Assembly: GCA_021166725.1 (NCBI GenBank)
Contig: JAJPES010000056.1
Span: 1-64,000 of the forward strand
Source of the DNA: Burkholderiaceae bacterium
Lineage (GTDB): Bacteria > Pseudomonadota > Gammaproteobacteria > Burkholderiales > Burkholderiaceae_E
Direction: 5' to 3'
DNA: 64,000 nucleotides
Shown here: piece after piece, positions 28,034 to 35,859 of the stretch
Numbering within the stretch: the stretch's first letter is position 1
Layout of the letters: each line of letters starts with the position of its first letter
The notes under the pieces: model-generated
The model's input: only the letters and a program-made list of their open reading frames with translations
Database searches by the model: none
Told to the model about the DNA's origin: nothing
Position numbers and translations under genes: made by a program

Positions 28034-28785
28034 ATCGGCGCACCGCATCGCTGCTCGCCGCGTTGCCGCTGGCCGCGCTGCACGCGCCGGCGCACGCGGA
28101 CGATCCGGGCGCGCTGCGGCTCCTGCCAGGGATCGACAGCGCGCGTATCGCGATCCCGGATGGTTCGATCGCCGGGCATTCGGTCGTCGTGTTCGAACTG
28201 CACAGCGGGCGCGCACCGCGCGAGGCACTTGCGCAGATCGAGCGTCATTGGCGCGCGCAGGGCGCCGATACGGTGCTGCAGGCGCAGACGCAAGACTGGT
28301 TCGTGTTGTCGCGCCTCGCCGATCCGGTCGGCGAAGCTTCCGATGTGCGGGGTACGACGCCGCGTGTCGAGGGCTTCGAGACGCTGCAGTTGCGGGCGTC
28401 GCCGGGCGGCGGCAGCGAAGGCCTGCTCACCCGGTGGGTGCGCGCCGCCGCGGTCGCGCCAGCAGACGACGCGCTCGCGCGTCTCGTCCCCGCCGATGCG
28501 CAACTCGTCCGGAAGCTGTCGTCGGGCGGAGAGCGCGAGCGCCGCGCGGCGACGATCGTCGCGCACTTCGCGCGTTCGCTCGACGACGCCGAGCGGCATC
28601 TCGAGCGGCATCTGCTGCGCGCCGGCTTCCAGCCGATGCAGGCGAGCGGCATGTTGGGCGACCTGCGCTGGAACGACGATCGTGCGCGCTTCTATCGCAG
28701 CACGAACGCGGAACTGCTCGTAACGCTGCATCGGCAACCGCAGGGGGCGAGCGCCGTCCTGCACCACGTGGAGACACCGCGATGA
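28030..28785 (+). CDS. Secreted Tad-locus protein of unknown function
   Basis: A 251-residue protein with a Sec signal peptide (MNRRTASLLAALPLAALHAP, cleaved near AHA-DDPG). The mature part shows no recognised domain; TVLQAQTQDWFVLSRLADPV and RHLERHLLRAGFQPMQASGM suggest a small alpha/beta protein with two similar halves. It starts in an ATGA overlap with the TadE-like gene and ends in an ATGA overlap with a small pilin, so it belongs to the Tad operon. A periplasmic accessory role is inferred from position only. Confidence 0.6.
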   Translation: MNRRTASLLAALPLAALHAPAHADDPGALRLLPGIDSARIAIPDGSIAGHSVVVFELHSGRAPREALAQIERHWRAQGADTVLQAQTQDWFVLSRLADPVGEASDVRGTTPRVEGFETLQLRASPGGGSEGLLTRWVRAAAVAPADDALARLVPADAQLVRKLSSGGERERRAATIVAHFARSLDDAERHLERHLLRAGFQPMQASGMLGDLRWNDDRARFYRSTNAELLVTLHRQPQGASAVLHHVETPR

Positions 28786-28946
28786 ATGACCGCCGTTCGC
28801 AGGGACAGGCGATCGTGGAATACCTGCTCGTCGTCGCGCTGTTCGTACTGGCGCTCACCGCCGGTCCGCGCAGTCCGCTCGAGTCGCTCTTCCACGCCGC
28901 CGCCGACCGATACCAACGCTTCACCGCGACGATCTCGATGCCATGA
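28782..28946 (+). CDS. Small Flp-like pilin
   Basis: A 54-residue protein: MNDRRSQGQAIVEYLLVVALFVLALTAGP and a short tail. The QGQAIVEY motif followed by a hydrophobic stem is the type IVb prepilin signature, and the length is typical of Flp. Both ends overlap neighbours by 4 bp (ATGA). Together with the 25505 gene this gives the operon two pilin candidates of quite different size. Confidence 0.75.
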   Translation: MNDRRSQGQAIVEYLLVVALFVLALTAGPRSPLESLFHAAADRYQRFTATISMP

Positions 28947-30067
28947 TCGCTACACCTGCTCTGGTCAGGCGCGCAGGCGCCGTTGCCGCACGTCATCGTT
29001 CCGCGCTGCTCTTCGCGGCTGCCATCGGCTTCGGCGCGCTCGCCGTCTTCGGTGCGCGCGGCTACCTCGCCGAGCGCATCGAGATCGAGAAGGCGCGGCT
29101 CACGCCGTCGCAGGCGACGATCCCGGTGGTCGTCGCGCGCCACGACCTGGATGCCGGCGCCGTCGTCGAGCCGGAGAGCATGGCGGTGCGCGAGGTGCCC
29201 GTGGACCTCGTTCCGGGTAGCGCCGTGCACCCCGAGCGCTTCGACCAGCACGTCGGCGCCCGCATCGGTGCGCCGATGCGCTCCGGTGAACCGCTGCTCG
29301 CGGGCCTGATCGTCGGCGCCGACGCGTCCACCTTCTCCACGCGCATTCGCCCGGGCATCCGAGCGATGTCGGTCCTCGTCGACGAAGTCAATTCGGTTTC
29401 GGGAATGCTGCAGCCCGGAGACCGCATCGACCTGCTGTTCACCGTGCGTCCGCCATCGTTGCCCGGCAGCCCGCCCGCACAGGAAGTGACATCCACGCTG
29501 ATGCAGGACCTCGCAGTGCTCGCCACCGGACGGCAGGTACGCGCCGACAAGGGCGATGCTGCCGGGCTGCGCCACTTCACGGCGATTACCGTCGAGGTGT
29601 CGCCGTCGCAGGCGCAGGAGCTGATCGTCGCGCAGCGTAGCGGCAAGCTCACCGCAATGCTGCGCAATCCGGACGACCGGCAGCCGTTGCGTGCACGTGC
29701 GATGGACCTGAATGCGCTGCTCGGCATCGAGGCACCGCAGCGCGCGCCGGTCGTAGCCAGGCCGATCGGTCCCGAGATCATCGTCGGCGGGCGCGGTGCG
29801 CTCGTGGCAACGGCAAGCGTCGGGCAGGCGCCGATCGAGGGCTTCGAGGCAATGCGAGCATCGGACGCCGGCGTCATGCCGTTGCAGCAGCGGGCCCAGC
29901 CCAACGACGCCCATGCGCAGCAACGCGTGCCGACGGGCGATGCGCGGGTCGCCACGGGGCAGGCGGACGGTGCGGGCGCCGACGATCGAGCCTGGAAGCT
30001 GCACCGCTTCGCGCGCGGGGTGGGTCGGGAGACGGTTTCCGTGCAACCGACGGCGGAGGCGCAATGA
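28943..30067 (+). CDS. cpaB: Flp pilus assembly protein CpaB
   Basis: A 374-residue inner-membrane-anchored protein. One N-terminal helix (LLFAAAIGFGALAVFGARGY) precedes a SAF domain (IPVVVARHDLDAGAVVEPES then MAVREVPVDLVPGSA) and the CpaB/RcpC domain (IRPGIRAMSVLVDEVNSVSG then MLQPGDRIDLLFTV). CpaB/RcpC aids secretin assembly in the periplasm. The final 90 residues are low in complexity and not part of the conserved core. ATGA overlap at each end. Confidence 0.9.
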   Translation: MIATPALVRRAGAVAARHRSALLFAAAIGFGALAVFGARGYLAERIEIEKARLTPSQATIPVVVARHDLDAGAVVEPESMAVREVPVDLVPGSAVHPERFDQHVGARIGAPMRSGEPLLAGLIVGADASTFSTRIRPGIRAMSVLVDEVNSVSGMLQPGDRIDLLFTVRPPSLPGSPPAQEVTSTLMQDLAVLATGRQVRADKGDAAGLRHFTAITVEVSPSQAQELIVAQRSGKLTAMLRNPDDRQPLRARAMDLNALLGIEAPQRAPVVARPIGPEIIVGGRGALVATASVGQAPIEGFEAMRASDAGVMPLQQRAQPNDAHAQQRVPTGDARVATGQADGAGADDRAWKLHRFARGVGRETVSVQPTAEAQ

Positions 30068-31398
30068 GCACGCTTCCTTCGATCGGCCTTTGTCCTTCGT
30101 TCGTGCTCTTGCGCGCCTCGATCCGGACGAAAATGCTGAGCGCGCTGGCCGTCGCCGCCTTCGGCCTTCCGTCTGCCAGCGCCACCGACCTGCCGCCCAT
30201 CCCCGTCGAACTGCACGTCGGCCAGGTGCATCTGATCCGAGCCGGCGAGCTCAAGCGCGTTGCAGTCGGCAACGGCAAGGTCATCCAGGCCACCGTGCTC
30301 GACGGCGGCCAGGTACTCGTGATCCCCGAGGCGCCGGGGCAGAGCACGCTGCACCTTTGGGCTGCCGACGGCAGCGAGAGCAGCTTCGAGATCCACGTCG
30401 TTCCCGCCGACGCGAACCGCCTGCTTGCCGAGGTGCGTGCGATGCTCGGCGAGTCGAGCCGGATCCGTGCGCGCATCGTCGGCGACAAGGTCGTCCTCGA
30501 GGGCAACGAACTGTCGGAAGAGGAAGCGGCGCGCATGACCGAGGTCGCGCGTCGCTATCCGCAGATCGTCAACCTGATCAGCCGCGTGGGGCTGGAACGG
30601 ATGATCGAGATGGACGTGCGCATGGTCGAGATCCGGCGCGATCGCCTCGACGACATCGGCGTACGCTGGAGTTCGAGCCTGCAGGGGCCGAGCTTCGGAA
30701 TCATCGGCGACCTGCATCGCAGCACCGCCTTTCGCGCGGGCGGTGCGGCCGCCGAAGCCGGGCTCGAGGTCCGTACCCGCGTTCCCCCCTTTGCCACGGC
30801 GCTCGGGCTCGCCACGTCGATCGGTTCCGTCATCAATTTGCTCGTACAGAACGGCGACGCGCTGGTGCTCGCCGAGCCGCGCCTTTCCTGTCGCAGCGGC
30901 GGCACCGCGCGTTTCGTCGCCGGCGGCGAATTGCCGGTGCCGTTCGCCAGCGGACTGGGCACCGTCTCGGTCGGCTTCAAGGAGTACGGCGTGAAGTTCG
31001 AGGTCGAACCGATAGCGAGCGAAACCGGCGTCATCGCGGCGAAGATCGCCACCGAGATCTCGGCGATCAATTTCGACGTCCAGGTGCAGGACGTGCCGGG
31101 GCTGACGAAGCGCCGTGCCGAAACCGAGGTGAACCTGCGCGAGAACGAAACGCTCGTCATCGCCGGATTGCTCAGCGAAGACGCATCGCGTTCGATCGAC
31201 AAGGTGCCGGGGTTGGGCGAACTGCCGATCCTCGGCGCGTTGTTCCGCTCGCGCGAGTTTCGCAACAGCAAGACCGAACTCGTCGTCTTCATCACGCCGC
31301 GCTTCGTCTCGCCCGGCAGCGAACCGCAGCGCGCCGCCGTCGAGCGCAGCGCCGAGCGCGTGGAAGAGGCGCGCGAGCGGCTGCAGATGGCCGAATGA
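30064..31398 (+). CDS. cpaC: Tad secretin CpaC/RcpA
   Basis: A 444-residue outer-membrane secretin. After a signal region, residues about 40-115 form the pilus-secretin N domain (VHLIRAGELKRVAVGNGKVI), then a BON-like segment (SRIRARIVGDKVVLEGNELS) and the secretin domain (MIEMDVRMVEIRRDRLDDIG through VPGLGELPILGALFRSREFR, ending KTELVVFITPRFV). Secretins form the channel through which the pilus leaves the cell. Length matches RcpA/CpaC. It overlaps cpaB by ATGA and lies 1 bp before the ATPase gene. Confidence 0.93.
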   Translation: MSTLPSIGLCPSFVLLRASIRTKMLSALAVAAFGLPSASATDLPPIPVELHVGQVHLIRAGELKRVAVGNGKVIQATVLDGGQVLVIPEAPGQSTLHLWAADGSESSFEIHVVPADANRLLAEVRAMLGESSRIRARIVGDKVVLEGNELSEEEAARMTEVARRYPQIVNLISRVGLERMIEMDVRMVEIRRDRLDDIGVRWSSSLQGPSFGIIGDLHRSTAFRAGGAAAEAGLEVRTRVPPFATALGLATSIGSVINLLVQNGDALVLAEPRLSCRSGGTARFVAGGELPVPFASGLGTVSVGFKEYGVKFEVEPIASETGVIAAKIATEISAINFDVQVQDVPGLTKRRAETEVNLRENETLVIAGLLSEDASRSIDKVPGLGELPILGALFRSREFRNSKTELVVFITPRFVSPGSEPQRAAVERSAERVEEARERLQMAE

Positions 31399-31399
31399 G

Positions 31400-33070
31400 A
31401 TGCTGACGCTTACCGTGGAAACCGACGACGGCGCAGCGCGCAGCTTGCGCATCGAGCGCTTTCCGGCGCGCATCGGGCGGCGTTCCGACAACGCCGTGCA
31501 CCTGCCGGGATGGCGTGTCGCGCGCGTGCACGCCGAGATCGTGCGCATCGAGCACGGCTTCAAGCTCGTCGATCGTGGCAGTCTCGGCGGAACGTGGGTG
31601 AACGGCGAGCGCATCGCCGAGTATGCGCCGCTGGCCAACGACGACGAGATCGAGATCGCGGGGTATCGGATGCGTGTGCATCCTGGGAGCCACGGCTTCG
31701 CTCACGATCGCGTTCGCGAAACACGCGGCATCGCGCCCGGTTCGCTGCAGGCGCCCGGTGTCGTCGATGTCGGCGGTAGCGCCGCCGACGGAGAAGTGCA
31801 GCGTTCGCCGGCATCGGCACCGATCGACGGCCTCGTTCCCTGGCGAAGGCTGTTGCATCGCCGTCTGCTCGCCACGATCGACCTGCGGCGCCAGGACATT
31901 CGCCAGCTGAGCGCCGAGCAGTTGCACACCGAGATCGAGGCGCTGTTGCGCGACATCGCCCATGGCGAGCGCACCTTGCCCGAGTACATTGATCGCGACC
32001 GGCTCGCGCGCGAGGTGCTCGACGAGGCGATCGGCCTCGGCCCGCTCGAGCCGCTGCTGCGCGACGAGACGATCAGCGAAATCATGGTGAACGCGCCCGA
32101 CGAGATCTTCGTCGAGCGAAACGGGCGGCTCGAAGCCACCGGCGCGTCGTTCACCGGCGAAGACGCCGTGCGCGCCGCGATCGACCGCATCGTCGCGCCG
32201 CTCGGAAGGCGCATCGACGAATCCTCGCCGATGGTCGATGCGCGGTTGGCGGACGGCTCGCGCGTCAACGCCGTCATCCCGCCGCTCGCCGTGCGCGGAC
32301 CGGCGATCACCATCCGGCGCTTCAATCGACGCCTGTTCTCGCCGGCCGATCTCGTGGCGAACGGCTCGTTGTCGCAACCGATGCTCGACTTTCTCGCGGT
32401 CTGCGCGCGATCGCGGCGCAACGTCGTCGTCTCGGGCGGCACCGGCTCGGGCAAGACAACGCTGCTGAACCTGTTGTCGAACCTGATCGAGCCCGGGCAG
32501 CGCATCGTCACGATCGAAGACGCGGCCGAGCTGCGCCTCGCACATGCGCATCGCGTCACGCTCGAAGCGCGACCGGCGAATGCGGAAGGTCGCGGCCTGG
32601 TCAGCATCCGCGATCTCGTGCGCAACGCGCTGCGCATGCGCCCCGATCGTATCGTCGTCGGCGAGTGCCGCGGCGGCGAAGCACTCGACATGCTGCAGGC
32701 GATGAACACCGGACACGACGGCTCGCTTACCACCGTGCACGCCAACAGCCCGCGCGACGTCGTCTCGCGGCTGGAGACGATGGTGCTGATGGCCGACGTC
32801 GACATGCCGGTAGCCGCGATCCGCGAGCAGATCGTCGGCGCGATCGACGTCGTCGTGCACCAGGCCCGGATGGGAGACGGCCGTCGCCGCGTCGTCGAGA
32901 TCGTCGAGCTCACCGGTCTGGAGGGCGCGCGTGTGCTGATGCAGCCGCTCTTTCGCTTTGCCGCCGGGCGGTTTGGCGGCTGCGGCAACGTCCCCCAGTT
33001 CTACGAGCGGCTACGCGAGGAAGGCGAGCCGCTCGATCTGTCGATCTTCCGCGCGGGCGGGATGCCATGA
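31400..33070 (+). CDS. cpaF: FHA domain fused to TadA/CpaF secretion ATPase
   Basis: A 556-residue protein. Residues 1-95 form a forkhead-associated domain (FPARIGRRSDNAVHL, VARVHAEIV, GGTWVNGERI), which binds phosphothreonine peptides. A linker leads to the CpaF-type ATPase: LGPLEPLLRDETISEIMVNA, Walker A GGTGSGKTT (346-354), the Asp box IVTIEDAAELRL, Walker B RIVVGECRGGEALDMLQAMN and the His box GSLTTVHANSP. It powers pilus assembly and retraction. The FHA fusion is uncommon and suggests control by protein phosphorylation. It overlaps tadB by 4 bp. Confidence 0.94.
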   Translation: MLTLTVETDDGAARSLRIERFPARIGRRSDNAVHLPGWRVARVHAEIVRIEHGFKLVDRGSLGGTWVNGERIAEYAPLANDDEIEIAGYRMRVHPGSHGFAHDRVRETRGIAPGSLQAPGVVDVGGSAADGEVQRSPASAPIDGLVPWRRLLHRRLLATIDLRRQDIRQLSAEQLHTEIEALLRDIAHGERTLPEYIDRDRLAREVLDEAIGLGPLEPLLRDETISEIMVNAPDEIFVERNGRLEATGASFTGEDAVRAAIDRIVAPLGRRIDESSPMVDARLADGSRVNAVIPPLAVRGPAITIRRFNRRLFSPADLVANGSLSQPMLDFLAVCARSRRNVVVSGGTGSGKTTLLNLLSNLIEPGQRIVTIEDAAELRLAHAHRVTLEARPANAEGRGLVSIRDLVRNALRMRPDRIVVGECRGGEALDMLQAMNTGHDGSLTTVHANSPRDVVSRLETMVLMADVDMPVAAIREQIVGAIDVVVHQARMGDGRRRVVEIVELTGLEGARVLMQPLFRFAAGRFGGCGNVPQFYERLREEGEPLDLSIFRAGGMP

Positions 33071-33933
33071 CGGCGCAGATCGGCACTTTGCTTGGTCTCG
33101 CGCTGGTCGGCGTCTTCGGCGCGTCTGCGGTGCTGCTCGTGCTGTTCGTGCGCTACGGAACGCGCTTCGCGACGCGGCACCGCGAGCGTTTCGAGCGCGG
33201 CGTCGGTGCGCGCATGCGTGAAGCTTTTCTCTTCGTCGATACGACGCGATTGCTCGTCGCGCAACACCTGCTCACGTTGTGCGCAACCGTCGCTGCCTGG
33301 TGGGCGTCCGGCGCCTGGCCGGCCGCGCTCGGAGTCGCGACGGCGGCTGCACTGCTGCCGCGCCTGGCGCTGTCGCAACTGCGCCGACGACGCGTCGAGG
33401 CCTTTCGCCAACAGATGCCCGATGCGCTGATGCTCGTCGCCGGCGGACTGCGTTCGGGAAGCGGCCTGATGCAGGCGCTCGGGCAGGCGGCGGGCGAACT
33501 GCCGGCGCCTGCGCGTCACGATTTCGGTTTGCTGCTGCGCGAGCAGCGCCTGGGCGTATCGCTCGAAGACGCACTCGTGTCCTTCGGGCGGCGCATGCCT
33601 ATCGAGGAGACGGTGCTGTTCGCGTCGGCCCTGCGCATTGGTTCGGCAGCCGGCGGCAGCATGGCCGCTACGCTCGAGTCGCTGGCCGATTCGATGCGAC
33701 GCAAGCTCTCGATCGAAGGCAAGATCCGCGCGCTCACGGCGCAAGGCCGTCTTCAGGGATGGGTGATGGGCGCGCTGCCGTCGCTGCTCGCGGCGGTGCT
33801 GTTCGTCATCGAGCCGGTCGCGATGCGCGCGCTCGTCACCACCTGGCAGGGGTGGATCGTCTGCGGCACCGTTGCCCTGCTGCAGGTGGCCGGCGGACTG
33901 GCGATCCGCCGCATCGTGACGATCGACGTATGA
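33067..33933 (+). CDS. tadB: Tad inner-membrane platform protein TadB
   Basis: A 288-residue membrane protein with an N-terminal helix, a GspF/T2SF cytoplasmic domain (RQQMPDALMLVAGGLRSGSG, EQRLGVSLEDALVSFGRRMP and LSIEGKIRALTAQGRLQGWV) and C-terminal helices. With TadC it forms the inner-membrane platform moved by the ATPase. Start and end both overlap neighbours by ATGA. Normal length for TadB. Confidence 0.92.
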   Translation: MTAQIGTLLGLALVGVFGASAVLLVLFVRYGTRFATRHRERFERGVGARMREAFLFVDTTRLLVAQHLLTLCATVAAWWASGAWPAALGVATAAALLPRLALSQLRRRRVEAFRQQMPDALMLVAGGLRSGSGLMQALGQAAGELPAPARHDFGLLLREQRLGVSLEDALVSFGRRMPIEETVLFASALRIGSAAGGSMAATLESLADSMRRKLSIEGKIRALTAQGRLQGWVMGALPSLLAAVLFVIEPVAMRALVTTWQGWIVCGTVALLQVAGGLAIRRIVTIDV

Positions 33934-34811
33934 ACGCCTGGCTCGTCGTTTCGTTGGGCGCGACTTTCGTGGGAGTCGTGCTGGTTTCGTGGGGATTGCT
34001 CGATGCCGGCTCGGGTGCGTCCGCGCCGGTTGCGCTCGAGAGTGCCGAGCGGCTGCCGTGGACGTGGCGCGTGAGCTGGCCGATTGTCGCGCGCCTTGCG
34101 CCGGTGGTGGCGAACTTCCTCGGCGTAGCTCACCGCGAGCGCCTGCGCGACGCACTCGCGCGCGCCGCGCTCGATGCGCGGCTGAATCCGGAGCATTTAG
34201 TCGCCGGCCAGGTGGTGGCCGCGGCCGCGTCGGCGAGCGGCGCCGTTGCGGCGCTTGCGATGCTCGGCTGGAGTTCACCGGCAACCGTACTGGTCGTCGC
34301 AACGCTCGGTGCAGCGCTTCCGCGGATGGCATTGCGCGATCGCATTCTCCGGCGCCGCCACGCGATCCTGCGGCAGCTTCCCCACGACCTCGATCTGGTC
34401 ACGCTCAGCGTCGAGGCGGGACTGAACCTGGGCGCGGCGCTGGCGAACGCCGCCGCGCACGGTCCGGCCGGCGCCCTGCGCGACGAGTGGCAGCGCGTGC
34501 TGCGCGATGTGCACGCAGGCCAGCCGCGCCACGATGCGCTGCGCGCGATGTCGGCGCGCCTTGCCTTGCCCGCCGTCTCGAACGTTGTCGCCGCGCTCGT
34601 CGCCGCCGAGCGGCAGGGGGCGAGCCTTGCGCCGATTCTGCGCGCGCAGGCCGAACAGCGGCGAACCGAGCGCTTCCTGCGGGCGGAGAAACTCGCGATG
34701 GAGGCGCCGGTGAAGATGTTGCTGCCGCTCGTGCTGTTCATCTTTCCGGGCACCTTCGCGATCCTGCTGTTTCCGATCGTGCAGCGCCTGCTCTTCGAAG
34801 GGGTGCTGTGA
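33930..34811 (+). CDS. tadC: Tad inner-membrane platform protein TadC
   Basis: A 293-residue second GspF-like protein. The T2SF domain is visible in RQLPHDLDLVTLSVEAGLNL, LRDVHAGQPRHDALRAMSAR and VVAALVAAERQGASLAPILR, followed by KLAMEAPVKMLLPLVLFIFP, the usual TadC C-terminus. Starts in an ATGA overlap with tadB; the DUF192 gene begins on the last base of its stop codon. Confidence 0.92.
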   Translation: MNAWLVVSLGATFVGVVLVSWGLLDAGSGASAPVALESAERLPWTWRVSWPIVARLAPVVANFLGVAHRERLRDALARAALDARLNPEHLVAGQVVAAAASASGAVAALAMLGWSSPATVLVVATLGAALPRMALRDRILRRRHAILRQLPHDLDLVTLSVEAGLNLGAALANAAAHGPAGALRDEWQRVLRDVHAGQPRHDALRAMSARLALPAVSNVVAALVAAERQGASLAPILRAQAEQRRTERFLRAEKLAMEAPVKMLLPLVLFIFPGTFAILLFPIVQRLLFEGVL

Positions 34812-35179
34812 TGCGACGCACGGGTCTCGTCGTCGCCGAGCCGGGGGCGGTTCGCCTGCGCGTGCGTCGCGCCGTGCGCGCGCTGGAGCGGTTGATCGGT
34901 TTGATCGCGCAGCCGCTGCCCGCCGCCGGTGCCGGGCTGTGGATCGAACCGTGTCGGGCGGTGCACACGCTCGGCGTGCGCGGCGCGCTCGATCTGGTCT
35001 TCGTCGCACGCGGGGGCGAAGTGCTTCGCGTCTGCGAAGACGTGCCGCCGGGCCGCGCGCGCGGTGCGTTTGGCGCGCGCGCCGTCCTCGAGATGCGCGG
35101 GGGCGAGGCGAGCCGATTGGGCCTGCGGCCGGGGATGCGTCTTCGCTGGATCGACGACACCAGAGGAGGAAAGCGATGA
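34811..35179 (+). CDS. DUF192 family protein
   Basis: A 122-residue protein with the DUF192 core: GLIAQPLPAAGAGLWIEPCR, AVHTLGVRGALDLVFVARGG and CEDVPPGRARGAFGARAVLE followed by GLRPGMRL. DUF192 proteins are small beta-barrels of unknown biochemical function. The usual N-terminal signal peptide is absent, so this one is probably cytoplasmic. It is locked into the Tad operon by 1-bp (tadC) and 4-bp (next gene) overlaps, a neighbourhood in which DUF192 genes do recur in proteobacteria. Confidence 0.85.
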   Translation: MRRTGLVVAEPGAVRLRVRRAVRALERLIGLIAQPLPAAGAGLWIEPCRAVHTLGVRGALDLVFVARGGEVLRVCEDVPPGRARGAFGARAVLEMRGGEASRLGLRPGMRLRWIDDTRGGKR

Positions 35180-35859
35180 TGGAGCGTGTTATGCGCGCCG
35201 CAGCACTCGTGCTGGTGGCGCTTGCGCCGATCGCCTGTGCAACCGAGGGCGGCCTGCTGCAGGGCGGAGCCGATCTGTTCGACGAAGAAGAGCAGTCGAA
35301 GGCGGTGGCGGTCGCACCGGCGCCGGCATCGGCGGCTGCGGCGCAGTCGGCCTCGGACGCGGCGCAGTCGGAATCGGCGACCACGGTGCAGTCGGCATCG
35401 GCGCCCGCGGTGCAGTCGGCCTCGGCGGCCGAGCTCGCCGCGCTGCAGTCGCAGGCCGAAGATGCCTATCGGGCGCGGCGATTCGACGAGGCGGTGATCC
35501 GTTACGAGCGCCTGCTCGCGCTGCAGCCGTCGAACGCGCAGGCCTGGCTCCGATTGGGCAACGTCCACCATCGCCGACGCGACTGGTTCAAGGCGCTCAC
35601 CGCGTATCGCCGCGCTGCAGCGCGCAGCCATGCCGGCGTCGATACCGAGCCTTCGCTGCGGGCGAAGGCGATCTACAACGTCGCGCTGATCAACCTCGAG
35701 CTTGCACGCCAGAGCCTGCGTTCGCTCGAACGACTCGGCGAAGGCGCAGGCGCGATTTCGGACCCGTCGCCGCTCGCGCGAGAGACCGAGCGGACACAAC
35801 GTCGGCTGGATGCGTTCTCGTCGACGGAAGGCGCCGCGCGCGGAGCCGGGCGGCCGTGA
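35176..35859 (+). CDS. TPR-containing secreted protein of the Tad locus
   Basis: A 227-residue protein from ATG 35176 behind AGAGGAGGAAAG. A signal sequence (MMERVMRAAALVLVALAPIA) ends in CATEGG; the residue pair before Cys is not a perfect lipobox, so lipidation is uncertain. A repetitive Ala/Gln/Ser linker (35341-35427) leads to tetratricopeptide helices (LQSQAEDAYRARRFDEAVIR, LLALQPSNAQAWLRLGNVHH). It fills the place of TadD, the Tad lipoprotein with TPRs that is needed for secretin assembly; I treat it as a TadD-like protein. Confidence 0.75.
   Translation: MMERVMRAAALVLVALAPIACATEGGLLQGGADLFDEEEQSKAVAVAPAPASAAAAQSASDAAQSESATTVQSASAPAVQSASAAELAALQSQAEDAYRARRFDEAVIRYERLLALQPSNAQAWLRLGNVHHRRRDWFKALTAYRRAAARSHAGVDTEPSLRAKAIYNVALINLELARQSLRSLERLGEGAGAISDPSPLARETERTQRRLDAFSSTEGAARGAGRP
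35341..35427 (+). repeat. 24-bp coding repeat in the TPR protein linker
   Basis: Four imperfect units of about 21-24 bp beginning GYGCAGTCGGNNTCGGNG encode (A/V)QSASxx-type peptides. It is an in-frame low-complexity spacer between the signal sequence and the TPR domain. Confidence 0.75.

Noticed and set aside
29062-31638. 858-codon minus-strand frame opposite cpaB and cpaC
   Set aside because: Composition of a shadow frame, and it conflicts with well-supported Tad genes on the plus strand.
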